Assembly: GCA_965205545.1 (NCBI GenBank)
Contig: OZ242170.1
Location: 3,100,001 to 3,164,000, forward strand
Direction: 5' to 3'
Origin: Bin55 sp965205545
Lineage (GTDB): Bacteria > Pseudomonadota > Gammaproteobacteria > Pseudomonadales > Azotimanducaceae
Length of the DNA stretch: 64,000 nt
Position numbers and translations under genes: made by a program. Of this stretch, positions 44,981 to 53,704 are shown piece after piece (positions within the stretch are counted from its first letter, which is position 1; each line of letters opens with the position of its first letter). Below the pieces are notes generated by a model. That model made no database searches. It was not told where the DNA came from and worked only from the letters and a program-made list of their open reading frames with translations.

Positions 44981-46921
44981 ATGTCTGAAAACCGGGTTTT
45001 TGGACAGAACCTCTTCGGCACTCAGGCTGGTGCCACTCCCTCCGGTACGGTGTCGGTTTGGCGCTACCTAGTCTCAGCCTTGGTCATTGCCATTGGCATC
45101 GTTTATGCACTTCCCAATCTTTACCCTCCTGATCCGGCGTTGCAGATCCAAGTTGACAACGCCACAAATGCGCAGGGTGACCCATTTCGGATAGGCGATT
45201 CCTTTGTAACTCAAACAGCGGAGCTCTTGTCGCAAGAAGGTGTGGACATCAAGGAAGCGCAACGTTTCTCCGACGGCGCTTTAATTCGACTGTACAACGG
45301 CGAAGATCAGCTGCGAGCAAAAACAGTCATGGAACAACGGCTCAATCCGACTGGAAGGGATCGACAGTTCGTTGTGGCCCTGAATCTTGCGGAAACCACG
45401 CCACTTTGGCTGAGAAGGATCGGAGCGAGGCCGATGACCCTAGGACTTGATTTGGCCGGCGGAATCCACTTCGTATTGCAGGTCGACATGAGCGAGGCCA
45501 TCAAGACTCAACTTGAAGACCAGTCGGAAAAGATTCTGACGCTGTTGAGAGAGGAATCCATAAGGTATGTTGCGTCACTGAATGAGACCATCGATCGATC
45601 GTTCTTTGTCTACTTCTCCTCAGAGAGCGACCAAAGTACAGCCTACTCAATCCTCTCGGAACAATATGGTCCACCCGAGTTTGAGGTCGCAGAAGTAGAC
45701 AACGAAAAGGGTCTAGCCGTCGAGGTCACAATTACCGATGCGAGATTGCGCGAAATCGAAGACGTGGCAATCGAGCAAAACCTGACTGGATTGCGCAGCC
45801 GAGTCAATGAACTCAACGTGTCCGAACCCTTGGTCCAAAGGCAGGGAAGAACACGTGTAATTGTCGATCTGCCCGGCGTTCAGGACAGTGCCGAGGCCAA
45901 ACGGATCATTGGAAAATTCGCCACTCTTGAATTTCACCTTGTAGCCAAACCGGAAGATCATCCGTCCCAGATTGAAATTCTTCCGTACAAGGGTCGAGAC
46001 GTTCAAGTGAACAAGCACATCATTGTTTCTGGCGACAACGTCATTAATGCCGTTCCCGGAATTGACCCCGATACAGGCCTCCCGGAGGCAAGAATCACAT
46101 TGGATCGTTCAGGCGGCGACCGGCTTCACGATGCAACGAAAAATGATATTGGCCATCAGATGGCAATCATTTTCATCGAACAAAAACCTGTAATAGTGAC
46201 CTCTGTCGTTGATGGAGAACGAGTTGAAGAGACCCGCATCGTTCCGGAACGGAGGCTGATTAGCGTTGCTACCATCCAAGCTGCGCTTGGATACAACTCC
46301 CGCGTTACAGGATTGAACCAGGCTGAAGCTCGTGAATTGTCGCTCTTGCTTAGAGCCGGTGCCCTTGCCGCCCCAATGTATTTCGTCGAGGAACGTACCG
46401 TCGGGGCGTCTCTGGGTGCTGAGAACATTGATCGCGGCGTGTTGGCCGTAACTATTGGATTTTTCCTAGTCCTCGCCTTCATGTTGGTCTACTACAAAGT
46501 CTTTGGGTTTGTTGCCAATATTGCGCTAGCTTTGAACTTGGTCATTCTGGTGGCGGTCATGTCGATTTTGGGTGCGACCTTGACTCTGCCGGGCATTGCT
46601 GGAATTGTGTTGACAGTGGGCATGGCTGTGGACGCGAACGTATTGATTTTTTCGCGTATACGGGAGGAATTGAAGCATTCTGCGCCGCATGTGGCGATTC
46701 CAGCAGGCTACAACCGTGCCTTTCTGACAATTCTCGACGCCAACGTAACAACATTGTTTGTGGCTCTAATACTTCTAACAATTGGGAGTGGACCCATAGC
46801 TGGATTCGCCGTCACTCTTTCCATAGGAATTGTGACTTCCATGTTCACTGCTATATACGTTTCGCGAGGACTTATACATCTCGTGTACGGCAATAGACGG
46901 ACTGAAAAGGTGTGGATCTGA
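44981..46921 (+). CDS. secD: Protein translocase subunit SecD
   Basis: This 646-aa subunit uses the proton gradient to pull secreted proteins through SecYEG. It has one N-terminal helix (YLVSALVIAIGIVYALPNLY), a large periplasmic P1 region with LGLDLAGGIHFVLQVDM and ARITLDRSGGDR, and five C-terminal helices with the SecD hallmarks LLLRAGALAAPMYFVEERTVG, GIAGIVLTVGMAVDANVLIF and RIREELK. Length is slightly above E. coli SecD (615 aa). The stop overlaps the secF start as TGATG. Confidence 0.96.
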   Translation: MSENRVFGQNLFGTQAGATPSGTVSVWRYLVSALVIAIGIVYALPNLYPPDPALQIQVDNATNAQGDPFRIGDSFVTQTAELLSQEGVDIKEAQRFSDGALIRLYNGEDQLRAKTVMEQRLNPTGRDRQFVVALNLAETTPLWLRRIGARPMTLGLDLAGGIHFVLQVDMSEAIKTQLEDQSEKILTLLREESIRYVASLNETIDRSFFVYFSSESDQSTAYSILSEQYGPPEFEVAEVDNEKGLAVEVTITDARLREIEDVAIEQNLTGLRSRVNELNVSEPLVQRQGRTRVIVDLPGVQDSAEAKRIIGKFATLEFHLVAKPEDHPSQIEILPYKGRDVQVNKHIIVSGDNVINAVPGIDPDTGLPEARITLDRSGGDRLHDATKNDIGHQMAIIFIEQKPVIVTSVVDGERVEETRIVPERRLISVATIQAALGYNSRVTGLNQAEARELSLLLRAGALAAPMYFVEERTVGASLGAENIDRGVLAVTIGFFLVLAFMLVYYKVFGFVANIALALNLVILVAVMSILGATLTLPGIAGIVLTVGMAVDANVLIFSRIREELKHSAPHVAIPAGYNRAFLTILDANVTTLFVALILLTIGSGPIAGFAVTLSIGIVTSMFTAIYVSRGLIHLVYGNRRTEKVWI

Positions 46922-47832
46922 TGACTTTCGACTTCATGTCCAAGCGCAAAATCGCACTTGTCGTGTCCGCCACAATGCTTGTGGTCTCAGTGGTCTCTCT
47001 TTTGTTCCTTGGCATCAACCGCGGACTGGGATTTACCGGCGGAGTACTTGTGGAGGTTGGTTTTGAAACTCCAATCGACCCCGGGGAGATTCGTTCGCTG
47101 CTAGAGCGATCCGGCTACGACAATGCGGTAGTCCAAATTCTGGGAGCCGAAACTGACATCGTCATTAGGGTTCCCCCTGGGGACGATGTTGACCAGTCGA
47201 ACGTGGGTACAGACATTCACGAGCTACTTGAGCAAACCTACTCGACCGTCGATCTGCGGAGATCGGACTATGTTGGACCAGCTGTTGGGGGGGAGCTAGC
47301 TGAACAGGGCGGACTTGCACTGCTTGTGGCTCTAATTTCCATCATGGTCTACATCATGTTCAGGTTTACAGGGAAGTTCTCCTTGGGTGCAGTCGCTGCG
47401 CTGATTCATGATGTGTTGATTGTGGTGGGCATATTCTCTCTCATGCAGTGGACTTTCGATTTACCTGAGTTGGCAGCGCTGCTTGCGGTCATAGGGTATT
47501 CGTTGAACGACACCATCGTAGTCTCGGACCGAATAAGAGAGAACTTTCGAACCAGCAAACGAGGCACACCGGTCGAAATCATCAATCGTTCGTTGAATCA
47601 AATGTTGGGCAGAACATTAGTAACTTCGATGACCACGCTGCTCGTCTTAGTTGCATTGTTAGTCGCAGGAGGAGAACAGCTAAGAGGATTTGCTTCTGCT
47701 TTGTCGATTGGAGTAATCGTCGGAACCTACTCGTCTATATATGTTGCGGCCACCATGCTATTGATGTTGGGTATCCAAAGTGAGGAATTGGCGATACCAG
47801 AGAAGGAAGGCAGCGACTACGTTAGAAAGTAG
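46921..47832 (+). CDS. secF: Protein translocase subunit SecF
   Basis: A 303-aa partner of SecD with six membrane helices and a short periplasmic domain. Visible signals are LGINRGLGFTGGVLVEVGF after the first helix, YVGPAVGGELAEQG before the second, and in the C-terminal half VIGYSLNDTIVVSDRIRENF and NQMLGRTLVTSMTTLLV. ATG 46921 shares a base with the secD stop. It ends a few bases from the convergent suhB-like gene, the usual gammaproteobacterial layout. Confidence 0.96.
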   Translation: MTFDFMSKRKIALVVSATMLVVSVVSLLFLGINRGLGFTGGVLVEVGFETPIDPGEIRSLLERSGYDNAVVQILGAETDIVIRVPPGDDVDQSNVGTDIHELLEQTYSTVDLRRSDYVGPAVGGELAEQGGLALLVALISIMVYIMFRFTGKFSLGAVAALIHDVLIVVGIFSLMQWTFDLPELAALLAVIGYSLNDTIVVSDRIRENFRTSKRGTPVEIINRSLNQMLGRTLVTSMTTLLVLVALLVAGGEQLRGFASALSIGVIVGTYSSIYVAATMLLMLGIQSEELAIPEKEGSDYVRK

Positions 47833-47839
47833 TTGCCAC

Positions 47840-48694
47840 CTATGGCGCATCGGCACCCGAACTGTCTTCTACTTGGTTAGCAACTTTAGGAGTGGCTGAA
47901 TGTTCCCTTTCAATGATTTTCGCACCAAGTAATTTGCCGATCGTAGACGAGAGTTGTGGATTGGCTGCAATGTAGTACCTCGGGCTTTCATACTCTTGAG
48001 ATGCGCAGACTTGGGTGGCGAACCCCCCAGCCTCTGTTACAAGCAGCTGTGCAATCTGAACTGTCTCGGACGGCGGACCAACTGTTACGAAGGCGTCGAG
48101 TCGGCCGCGGGCTACCCGTGCAATATCGATAGCTGATGATCCGCTTGTACGTATTCCTTGCATTGATGCGTTTAGCAAGGCGTACATTTTGTGAAAGTTG
48201 GCGCCGCCATTGCTCGTTGTCGTGTCTTGTTCGCACGTCGCAACTATTGCCTCGTCGTGCGAAAAATTGTTGGCGACTCGAAGCCGATTTTGGTTCACCA
48301 TTGCTCCTATGTCCTGGCTTGCGTAGTATTCGTCGTCCTGCAGGTAGTCGTAGACAATGGCATGTCTAAGATTCGAACCTTCATAGATGCCCAACACTGC
48401 ACAAAAATCATTCAATGAACGAAGAAAATTTGCTACGCCGTCCAACGGCTCAATTACCCAGGTGAAGGGTGCATTTTCATTGCTAGCAGGTGTTTCTTGC
48501 AGGACTGCGTGATCTGGGTATGCACTCAGGATGGAATCTTCTATATTGGTGTAGATTTTGTTCTTGATTCCTGCCGTAAAGTTGTGCAATGCTTGGCGTC
48601 TCATTCGATTGAACGGAGGACGCTCGTACGTGCTCAATAGTTGCTGTCTAGATTGCCTAGCGGCCCGTAGGCCAATGCGGATAAGGGGTTCCAA
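47840..48694 (-). CDS. suhB: SuhB-like inositol monophosphatase-family protein with altered catalytic site
   Basis: By position (between secF and trmJ, antisense) and fold this is SuhB, which in E. coli is an inositol monophosphatase that also works in ribosomal RNA antitermination. The N-terminus IRIGLRAARQSRQQLL and the C-terminal GSSAIDIARVARGRLDAF match well. The metal-binding residues do not. WVIDPLDGTTNF reads WVIEPLDGVANF, the TEE/GEE motif reads LQETPAS, the early TxVD segment reads TAGIKNK, and the late WD is SET. Phosphatase activity is therefore doubtful and a structural role more likely; this is inference. TTG 48694 with AAGGA upstream is preferred; the frame is open to 48739. Confidence 0.82.
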   Translation of the reverse strand: MEPLIRIGLRAARQSRQQLLSTYERPPFNRMRRQALHNFTAGIKNKIYTNIEDSILSAYPDHAVLQETPASNENAPFTWVIEPLDGVANFLRSLNDFCAVLGIYEGSNLRHAIVYDYLQDDEYYASQDIGAMVNQNRLRVANNFSHDEAIVATCEQDTTTSNGGANFHKMYALLNASMQGIRTSGSSAIDIARVARGRLDAFVTVGPPSETVQIAQLLVTEAGGFATQVCASQEYESPRYYIAANPQLSSTIGKLLGAKIIEREHSATPKVANQVEDSSGADAP

Positions 48695-48795
48695 GAAGAG
48701 AATCCTTGGCGGAGCTTCAGCCCATGCTAGCACGTCCACTGTTTCGACAGCATGGCCGCAGCCTTCGAAGGTTTAGGTTTTTCGCCGGTTTGGGA

Positions 48796-49515
48796 ATGAA
48801 CAGTCAAATTCGAATAGTTCTTGTAGAGCCTTCCCATCCGGGAAATATAGGCGGAGCCGCACGGGCAATGAAGACTATGGGTCTAACCAAACTTTCTCTT
48901 GTTCGCCCAAGGCGTTTTCCCGACCCTCAAGCGGATTGGCGAGCCGCTGGAGCGCTTGACATCATCTTGGATGCCGAGTTACACGAAACTCTGCAGAGCG
49001 CTGTCGCTTCCTGCGTGCTGGTCGCCGCAACGAGCGCACGCAGTCGTCACATTCCATGGCCTGTCCTCGAGTCTGCCGACTTTGCCGCATTGGTCCACAA
49101 GAAATATGCAAACTCCGATCCCATAGGCATAGTCTTCGGCCGAGAGGACAGCGGGCTTACGAATGAAGAATTGAACTTGTGCAATCTACAGGTTCGCATA
49201 CCAGCTAGCGACGCGTACGGTTCGCTCAACTTGGCCATGTCCGTGCAGGTGATTGCGTACGATCTCTTTCGTATCAGCATGGATTCGGATTGTGAGCGGG
49301 ATGTCTGGGATAGGAACTTAGCTACTCACGAAGCAGTCGAGAGTTTCTATGCGCATTTGGAATCGGTACTTACCGCCATTGACTTCTACGACCCGGAAAA
49401 TCCTCGCGAAGCAATGACGCGAATCCGACGACTGTTTAGTAGAAATGAATTGGATGAAACCGAGGTGCAAATCCTCCGAGGAATCCTTACACATATAGAA
49501 AATGCAATGAATTAG
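48796..49515 (+). CDS. trmJ: tRNA (cytidine/uridine-2'-O-)-methyltransferase TrmJ
   Basis: A 239-aa SPOUT methyltransferase that modifies position 32 of several tRNAs. Family blocks are RIVLVEPSHPGNIGGAARAM near the N-terminus, GIVFGREDSGLTNEEL (knot and SAM loop) near residue 115, and IPASDAYGSLNLAMSVQVIA. The C-terminal helical extension (RIRRLFSRNELDETEVQILR) is typical of TrmJ rather than other SpoU proteins. ATG 48796 gives the family N-terminus; the frame upstream overlaps the divergent suhB start. Next gene is iscS, as in relatives, but without iscR in between. Confidence 0.94.
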   Translation: MNSQIRIVLVEPSHPGNIGGAARAMKTMGLTKLSLVRPRRFPDPQADWRAAGALDIILDAELHETLQSAVASCVLVAATSARSRHIPWPVLESADFAALVHKKYANSDPIGIVFGREDSGLTNEELNLCNLQVRIPASDAYGSLNLAMSVQVIAYDLFRISMDSDCERDVWDRNLATHEAVESFYAHLESVLTAIDFYDPENPREAMTRIRRLFSRNELDETEVQILRGILTHIENAMN

Positions 49516-49612
49516 TGGCCCGATGAATGGAATTGATCCCGCCGAACCTTATTTATCTTTAACATAGTCTTACCTTAGCATTTTGATCAACCAAGCAGTT
49601 CCCCAAAGTCAG

Positions 49613-50785
49613 ATGGCTCTTCGTTCGCGTGCGGTTTACATGGACTACGCCGCTACAACACCTGTAGACCCTCGAGTTGCTCACCAAATGAGCTCATGCT
49701 TGATGGTGGACGGGCATTTCGGCAATCCGGCAAGCAGTTCTCATGTATACGGATGGGAAGCGGAGGAACTCGTAGAACAGTCCCGTGTTGACCTCGCCAA
49801 GCTCATTGGCGCGGACCCGCTGGAGATTGTCTGGACTTCCGGAGCAACGGAAGCTGACAATCTGGCTTTGAAAGGATTAGCAGAGAACGACAATCGGCGT
49901 CACATCGTCACTTCGTCCTACGAACACAAGGCAGTGTTGGATACCTGCCACTACTTGGAAGAGAACGGCTATAGCGTCACCTATGTCAAGCCAGACAGCG
50001 AGGGACTGATTCAGCCAGGAAAAGTAGACGAAGCGATTACATCAGACACCTTCGTAGTGTCCATCATGCATGTCAACAACGAGATTGGAGTGATCAATGA
50101 TGTTGCAACAATCGGAAGAGTTTGCCGGAATCGGGGTGTGCCATTCCATGTGGATGGTGCCCAAAGCGTCGGAAAGATTCCAGTAAATGTGAAACTCATG
50201 CACATTGACCTGCTAAGCATTTCTGGACACAAGATCTATGGTCCAAAAGGAGTTGGAGCACTTTATGTCAGGCGCAATCCGCCAGTGCGCATCGCCGCGA
50301 CGATTCATGGTGGCGGTCACGAACGCGGTATGCGATCCGGTACCCTACCCACACATCAGATCGTTGGAATGGGCGCAGCCGCCAAGATTTGCGAACAGGA
50401 CTTGGAGGTGGACGCAGAACGCATTCTCAAACTGCGTGAACGTCTTTGGTCTCACCTAAAACAAATCACCGGTGTTCACCTAAATGGAAGCGAAGAACAG
50501 CGCATTCCCGGACTCCTGAATGTGGCTTTTGAGGGAGTTCAGGATGAGTCCCTCATGATGGCATTAAACGACGTTGCGGTCTCGTCTGGGTCAGCGTGCA
50601 CGTCCGCGACGGTCGAGCCGTCGTATGTGTTGCGGGAATTGGGCGTGCCCCACGACCTGGCGGCTAGTTCGATCCGATTTTCGCTAGGAAGATACAGCAC
50701 TCAGGACGATATTGACTACGTGGGGCGACGAGTTGCGGATGTTGTTTCTGCCCTACGCGAGGGCACATCACAACTCGTACAATAG
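49613..50785 (+). CDS. iscS: Cysteine desulfurase IscS
   Basis: A 390-aa PLP enzyme that removes sulfur from cysteine for iron-sulfur clusters and tRNA thiolation. Visible are the start VYMDYAATTPVDPRVA, PLP-Lys in SISGHKIYGPKG (~residue 205), GGGHERGMRSGTLPTHQIVG, and the persulfide Cys in SSGSACTSATVEPSYVLREL (~residue 327). The C-terminus stops at ~390, shorter than E. coli IscS (404 aa), which uses its tail for IscU contact. None of iscR, iscU, iscA, hscB, hscA, fdx or iscX is next to it; ndk follows directly. A TTG at 49583 is an alternative start. Confidence 0.93.
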   Translation: MALRSRAVYMDYAATTPVDPRVAHQMSSCLMVDGHFGNPASSSHVYGWEAEELVEQSRVDLAKLIGADPLEIVWTSGATEADNLALKGLAENDNRRHIVTSSYEHKAVLDTCHYLEENGYSVTYVKPDSEGLIQPGKVDEAITSDTFVVSIMHVNNEIGVINDVATIGRVCRNRGVPFHVDGAQSVGKIPVNVKLMHIDLLSISGHKIYGPKGVGALYVRRNPPVRIAATIHGGGHERGMRSGTLPTHQIVGMGAAAKICEQDLEVDAERILKLRERLWSHLKQITGVHLNGSEEQRIPGLLNVAFEGVQDESLMMALNDVAVSSGSACTSATVEPSYVLRELGVPHDLAASSIRFSLGRYSTQDDIDYVGRRVADVVSALREGTSQLVQ

Positions 50786-50896
50786 CTCCGCATACACCTA
50801 GAGTTCTCGCGACCTTTCAAGCACACCAAAAGGGTGGGAAGGTTTCGCGCCGAGCATCTGCATGATCTCACTAACAGGAGTCGTTGGCTGTCAAGC

Positions 50897-51325
50897 ATGT
50901 CCATTGAACGCACGCTTTCAATCATCAAACCCAATGCGGTCAAGAAGAACGTCATTGGGGAAATATACGCCCGGTTCGAGTCACTAGGGCTGCGTATTGC
51001 CGCAGCACGCATGGTGCAATTGACGCGAGAGCGAGCGGAAGACTTCTATTTGGAGCATCAGGAGAAACCGTTCTACCCCAATCTATGCGAATTCATGAGT
51101 TCTGGACCCATATGTGTTCAAGTTCTTGAGGGTGAAGGAGCCATTGAGCGCAACCGAGAAGTAATGGGGGCAACTAATCCAGCGAATGCGAAACCCGGGA
51201 CTCTGCGCGCTCTCTACGCCGACAGCATGGACGAAAACGCCGTGCATGGGTCGGATTCAAAGCAATCGGCAGCTCGAGAAATCGGCTTCTTCTTCGGTCC
51301 CGAAGAGGTTCATTCGCGCCATTGA
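50897..51325 (+). CDS. ndk: Nucleoside diphosphate kinase
   Basis: The 142-aa enzyme balances nucleoside triphosphate pools via a phosphohistidine. Present are ERTLSIIKPNAVKKNVIGE at the N-terminus, RALYADSMDENAVHGSDS with the active His (~residue 117), and the FFFGPEEV end. Length is normal. The rlmN start lies two bases after the stop. The ndk-rlmN order is conserved in gammaproteobacteria. Confidence 0.96.
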   Translation: MSIERTLSIIKPNAVKKNVIGEIYARFESLGLRIAAARMVQLTRERAEDFYLEHQEKPFYPNLCEFMSSGPICVQVLEGEGAIERNREVMGATNPANAKPGTLRALYADSMDENAVHGSDSKQSAAREIGFFFGPEEVHSRH

Positions 51326-51326
51326 A

Positions 51327-52439
51327 ATGGCAATGGAAGCACCCAGATCTAGAACGAGTTTATTCGGGTTGTCCAGAGCTCAAATGAAGGAATTTCTTCA
51401 GAGCTTTGACGACCGTCCATTTCGCGCACAGCAACTCATGAAATGGATCTATCACGAGCGACAGTACGACGTGATGGAAATGACAAATCTCTCCAAGTCA
51501 TTTCGTTCCGCATTGGCTGAGGTTTCTGATACCGAATTGCCCGTTGTTTTCAGTGAATCAACATCTGGCGATGGTACAACGAAGTGGATTGTCGGAACAA
51601 AGGACGGAGGCGCTGTTGAATGCGTACTCATTCCCGATGGCAGAAGAAACACGCTGTGCATATCGTCGCAGCGAGGATGTTCGCTGGACTGCGCCTTCTG
51701 TGCAACGGGAAAGCAGGGCTTTGCCGGCAATCTCCTAGTCGAGGACATTGTGGGGCAAGTTGTGCAGGCGCAATATTGGCTTGGATGCGATCGCGCTCGT
51801 GGCGAACTGACAAATATCGTCTTCATGGGGATGGGTGAGCCGCTAATGAATTTCGAGGCGGCCATGACAGCTTGCGACATATTCATGGACGATCTTGCCT
51901 TTGGTTTATCCAAGCGGCGTGTCACTATCAGCACCGCTGGAGTCGTACCGCGTATTTACGACATGTGCGGTCGCACAGAAGCTTCGCTTGCTGTTTCGCT
52001 TCACGCACCCAACGATGACCTTCGAAGTTTTCTTGTGCCAATTAACAAGAAGTACCCCGTCGCCGACTTGCTTGACGCATGCCGAGCCTATTTACGATCA
52101 CTAAGCGATCGAAGAATAGTGACTTTCGAATACACGCTCATAGACGGCGTCAACGACTCCAACGCCATAGCTCGCGATCTTGCGAAGCTACTTCGCGACT
52201 TTCGATGCAAGGTGAATCTCATCTCCTTCAATCCCATAGCTTTGTCAGACTTTCGTCGTCCTTCGATGGAAAATGTTCGAAGCTTCCAGCGCACGCTGAT
52301 TGACCGCGGACTAATGGTTACCTATCGGACAACGCGTGGTTCGGACATTGATGCGGCCTGCGGGCAGCTTGTTGGACAATTCGCAGACCGGACGAAGCGG
52401 CGCGACCGCTACTCGGCTATGCAACAGCCGTCAATGTAA
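51327..52439 (+). CDS. rlmN: Dual-specificity RNA methyltransferase RlmN
   Basis: A 370-aa radical-SAM enzyme that methylates C2 of A2503 in 23S rRNA and A37 in some tRNAs. The radical-SAM cysteines are in RGCSLDCAFCATGKQGFAGN (CxxxCxxC, ~residue 117). The conserved VFMGMGEPLMNFE and AVSLHAPNDDLR follow, with the second methyl-carrier Cys in GSDIDAACGQL near the C-terminus. The start ATG 51327 is two bases after ndk. Longer in-frame extensions run inside ndk and were rejected. Confidence 0.96.
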   Translation: MAMEAPRSRTSLFGLSRAQMKEFLQSFDDRPFRAQQLMKWIYHERQYDVMEMTNLSKSFRSALAEVSDTELPVVFSESTSGDGTTKWIVGTKDGGAVECVLIPDGRRNTLCISSQRGCSLDCAFCATGKQGFAGNLLVEDIVGQVVQAQYWLGCDRARGELTNIVFMGMGEPLMNFEAAMTACDIFMDDLAFGLSKRRVTISTAGVVPRIYDMCGRTEASLAVSLHAPNDDLRSFLVPINKKYPVADLLDACRAYLRSLSDRRIVTFEYTLIDGVNDSNAIARDLAKLLRDFRCKVNLISFNPIALSDFRRPSMENVRSFQRTLIDRGLMVTYRTTRGSDIDAACGQLVGQFADRTKRRDRYSAMQQPSM

Positions 52440-52567
52440 AATTCCGTCGCAGGGATAACGGCAGCTAGTGTTACGGATGTCCCATGCCACCTTTAAGGAA
52501 GCCGGTGGCATTCTTTCCTCCATTCGGGGCCGCACTGCTGTTTGGTACCGTGATATTGGATAGCAAA

Positions 52568-53704
52568 GTGAACGACGAAGTTCAAGAAAAGGTTGACGAC
52601 CAACAACCTGAATCGGCGGGCAATCAGTCGGCAGTAAGGTCACTTGGCCAGCGATTGCGAGCAGAGAGAGAACGCCAGGAAATAACTCTCGACGACGTGA
52701 TGCTCGATACGCGAATCCCACGACAGCATATTGAGAATATCGAGAATGACCAACTTGACTCGATGCCCTCAGAAGGCTACTTGAAGGGATACATCCGCAA
52801 CTACTCGCGCTACTTGAAACTGGATCCTGAGGAAATGCTCGGACTCCTGGGTGATTCCGGCACGCACGAAGAGGAATTGGTTCACTCCGACACTGGAAAA
52901 AACCGTGCCGCCGCCAGATTTTTCAGGGACTTTCAAGGCGTTGGAACGATAATTGGCATAGCCATTTTCTCGTTGGCGATACTTTGTGGAGCATTCGCCA
53001 TTTGGTGGTTCGGCTTTCATTCTCCTCGGGACGAAGGCTCCAGCTCCAACTCCTCGGAGCAGTCTCAACACAACGAACTTGAATCCGCATCTCAATCCAG
53101 CGCGTCGTTTCAATCCAATGGTTCTGCCCAACCAGCCTCGACCTACACGTCAAGCTCGCCCGACAGCTCGTTGTCATTGCCTGCTTCCACTGTGCTTGAT
53201 CAGTCAGTTTCCGATCAGTCCGACGAAGACGAGTCGCTGATGAACCTTGACTCAAGCACATTGAGCTCAACTGGCGAGACAGCCGGAGACCCGTCGGATT
53301 CGGACGACTCGTCAGAGTTTCCATTGGAGTTGGGTTCCCCGACAATAGGAGGAGATACGCAACCTGGCGGCAACCAATCAGGTTCGGTCGGCGACAATGG
53401 GAACGGATTGGTTTTTGAAGGATCTGAGGGAGACGTTGAGGAAGAGTCCGAGCCTGAGCATGATCTTGTATTCACATTTGTCGACGATGACTCCTACCTG
53501 GCAGTCACAGATGCGACAGATTCACAGCTTGTGCGGGGTGTGCAAGAACAAGGCACCGAAATTAAGCTGGATGGTGAAGCTCCGTTTCGCATCAATATAG
53601 GCAATGTGAATGCCGTGCGGATGTTGTTCCAAGGCGAGGAAGTCGCTTTGGATCAATACACCGATCGAGCTTCGACTACAGCCAGCTTCGAACTTCCCCC
53701 GTGA
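52568..53704 (+). CDS. rodZ: Cytoskeleton protein RodZ
   Basis: A 378-aa bitopic protein that links MreB filaments to the cell wall elongation machinery. The cytosolic part has an HTH/Cro-like domain (LGQRLRAERERQEITLDDVM ... MPSEGYLKGYIRNYSRYLKL). One membrane helix lies at ~120-145 (IGIAIFSLAILCGAFAIWWF). A long periplasmic Ser/Asp-rich linker follows, then a C-terminal DUF4115-type beta domain (FTFVDDDSYLAVTDATDSQL ... APFRINIGNV). I prefer GTG 52568; ATG 52484 adds 28 residues not typical of RodZ. The stop overlaps the hisS start (GTGA). The ispG gene usually found here is absent. Confidence 0.88.
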   Translation: MNDEVQEKVDDQQPESAGNQSAVRSLGQRLRAERERQEITLDDVMLDTRIPRQHIENIENDQLDSMPSEGYLKGYIRNYSRYLKLDPEEMLGLLGDSGTHEEELVHSDTGKNRAAARFFRDFQGVGTIIGIAIFSLAILCGAFAIWWFGFHSPRDEGSSSNSSEQSQHNELESASQSSASFQSNGSAQPASTYTSSSPDSSLSLPASTVLDQSVSDQSDEDESLMNLDSSTLSSTGETAGDPSDSDDSSEFPLELGSPTIGGDTQPGGNQSGSVGDNGNGLVFEGSEGDVEEESEPEHDLVFTFVDDDSYLAVTDATDSQLVRGVQEQGTEIKLDGEAPFRINIGNVNAVRMLFQGEEVALDQYTDRASTTASFELPP

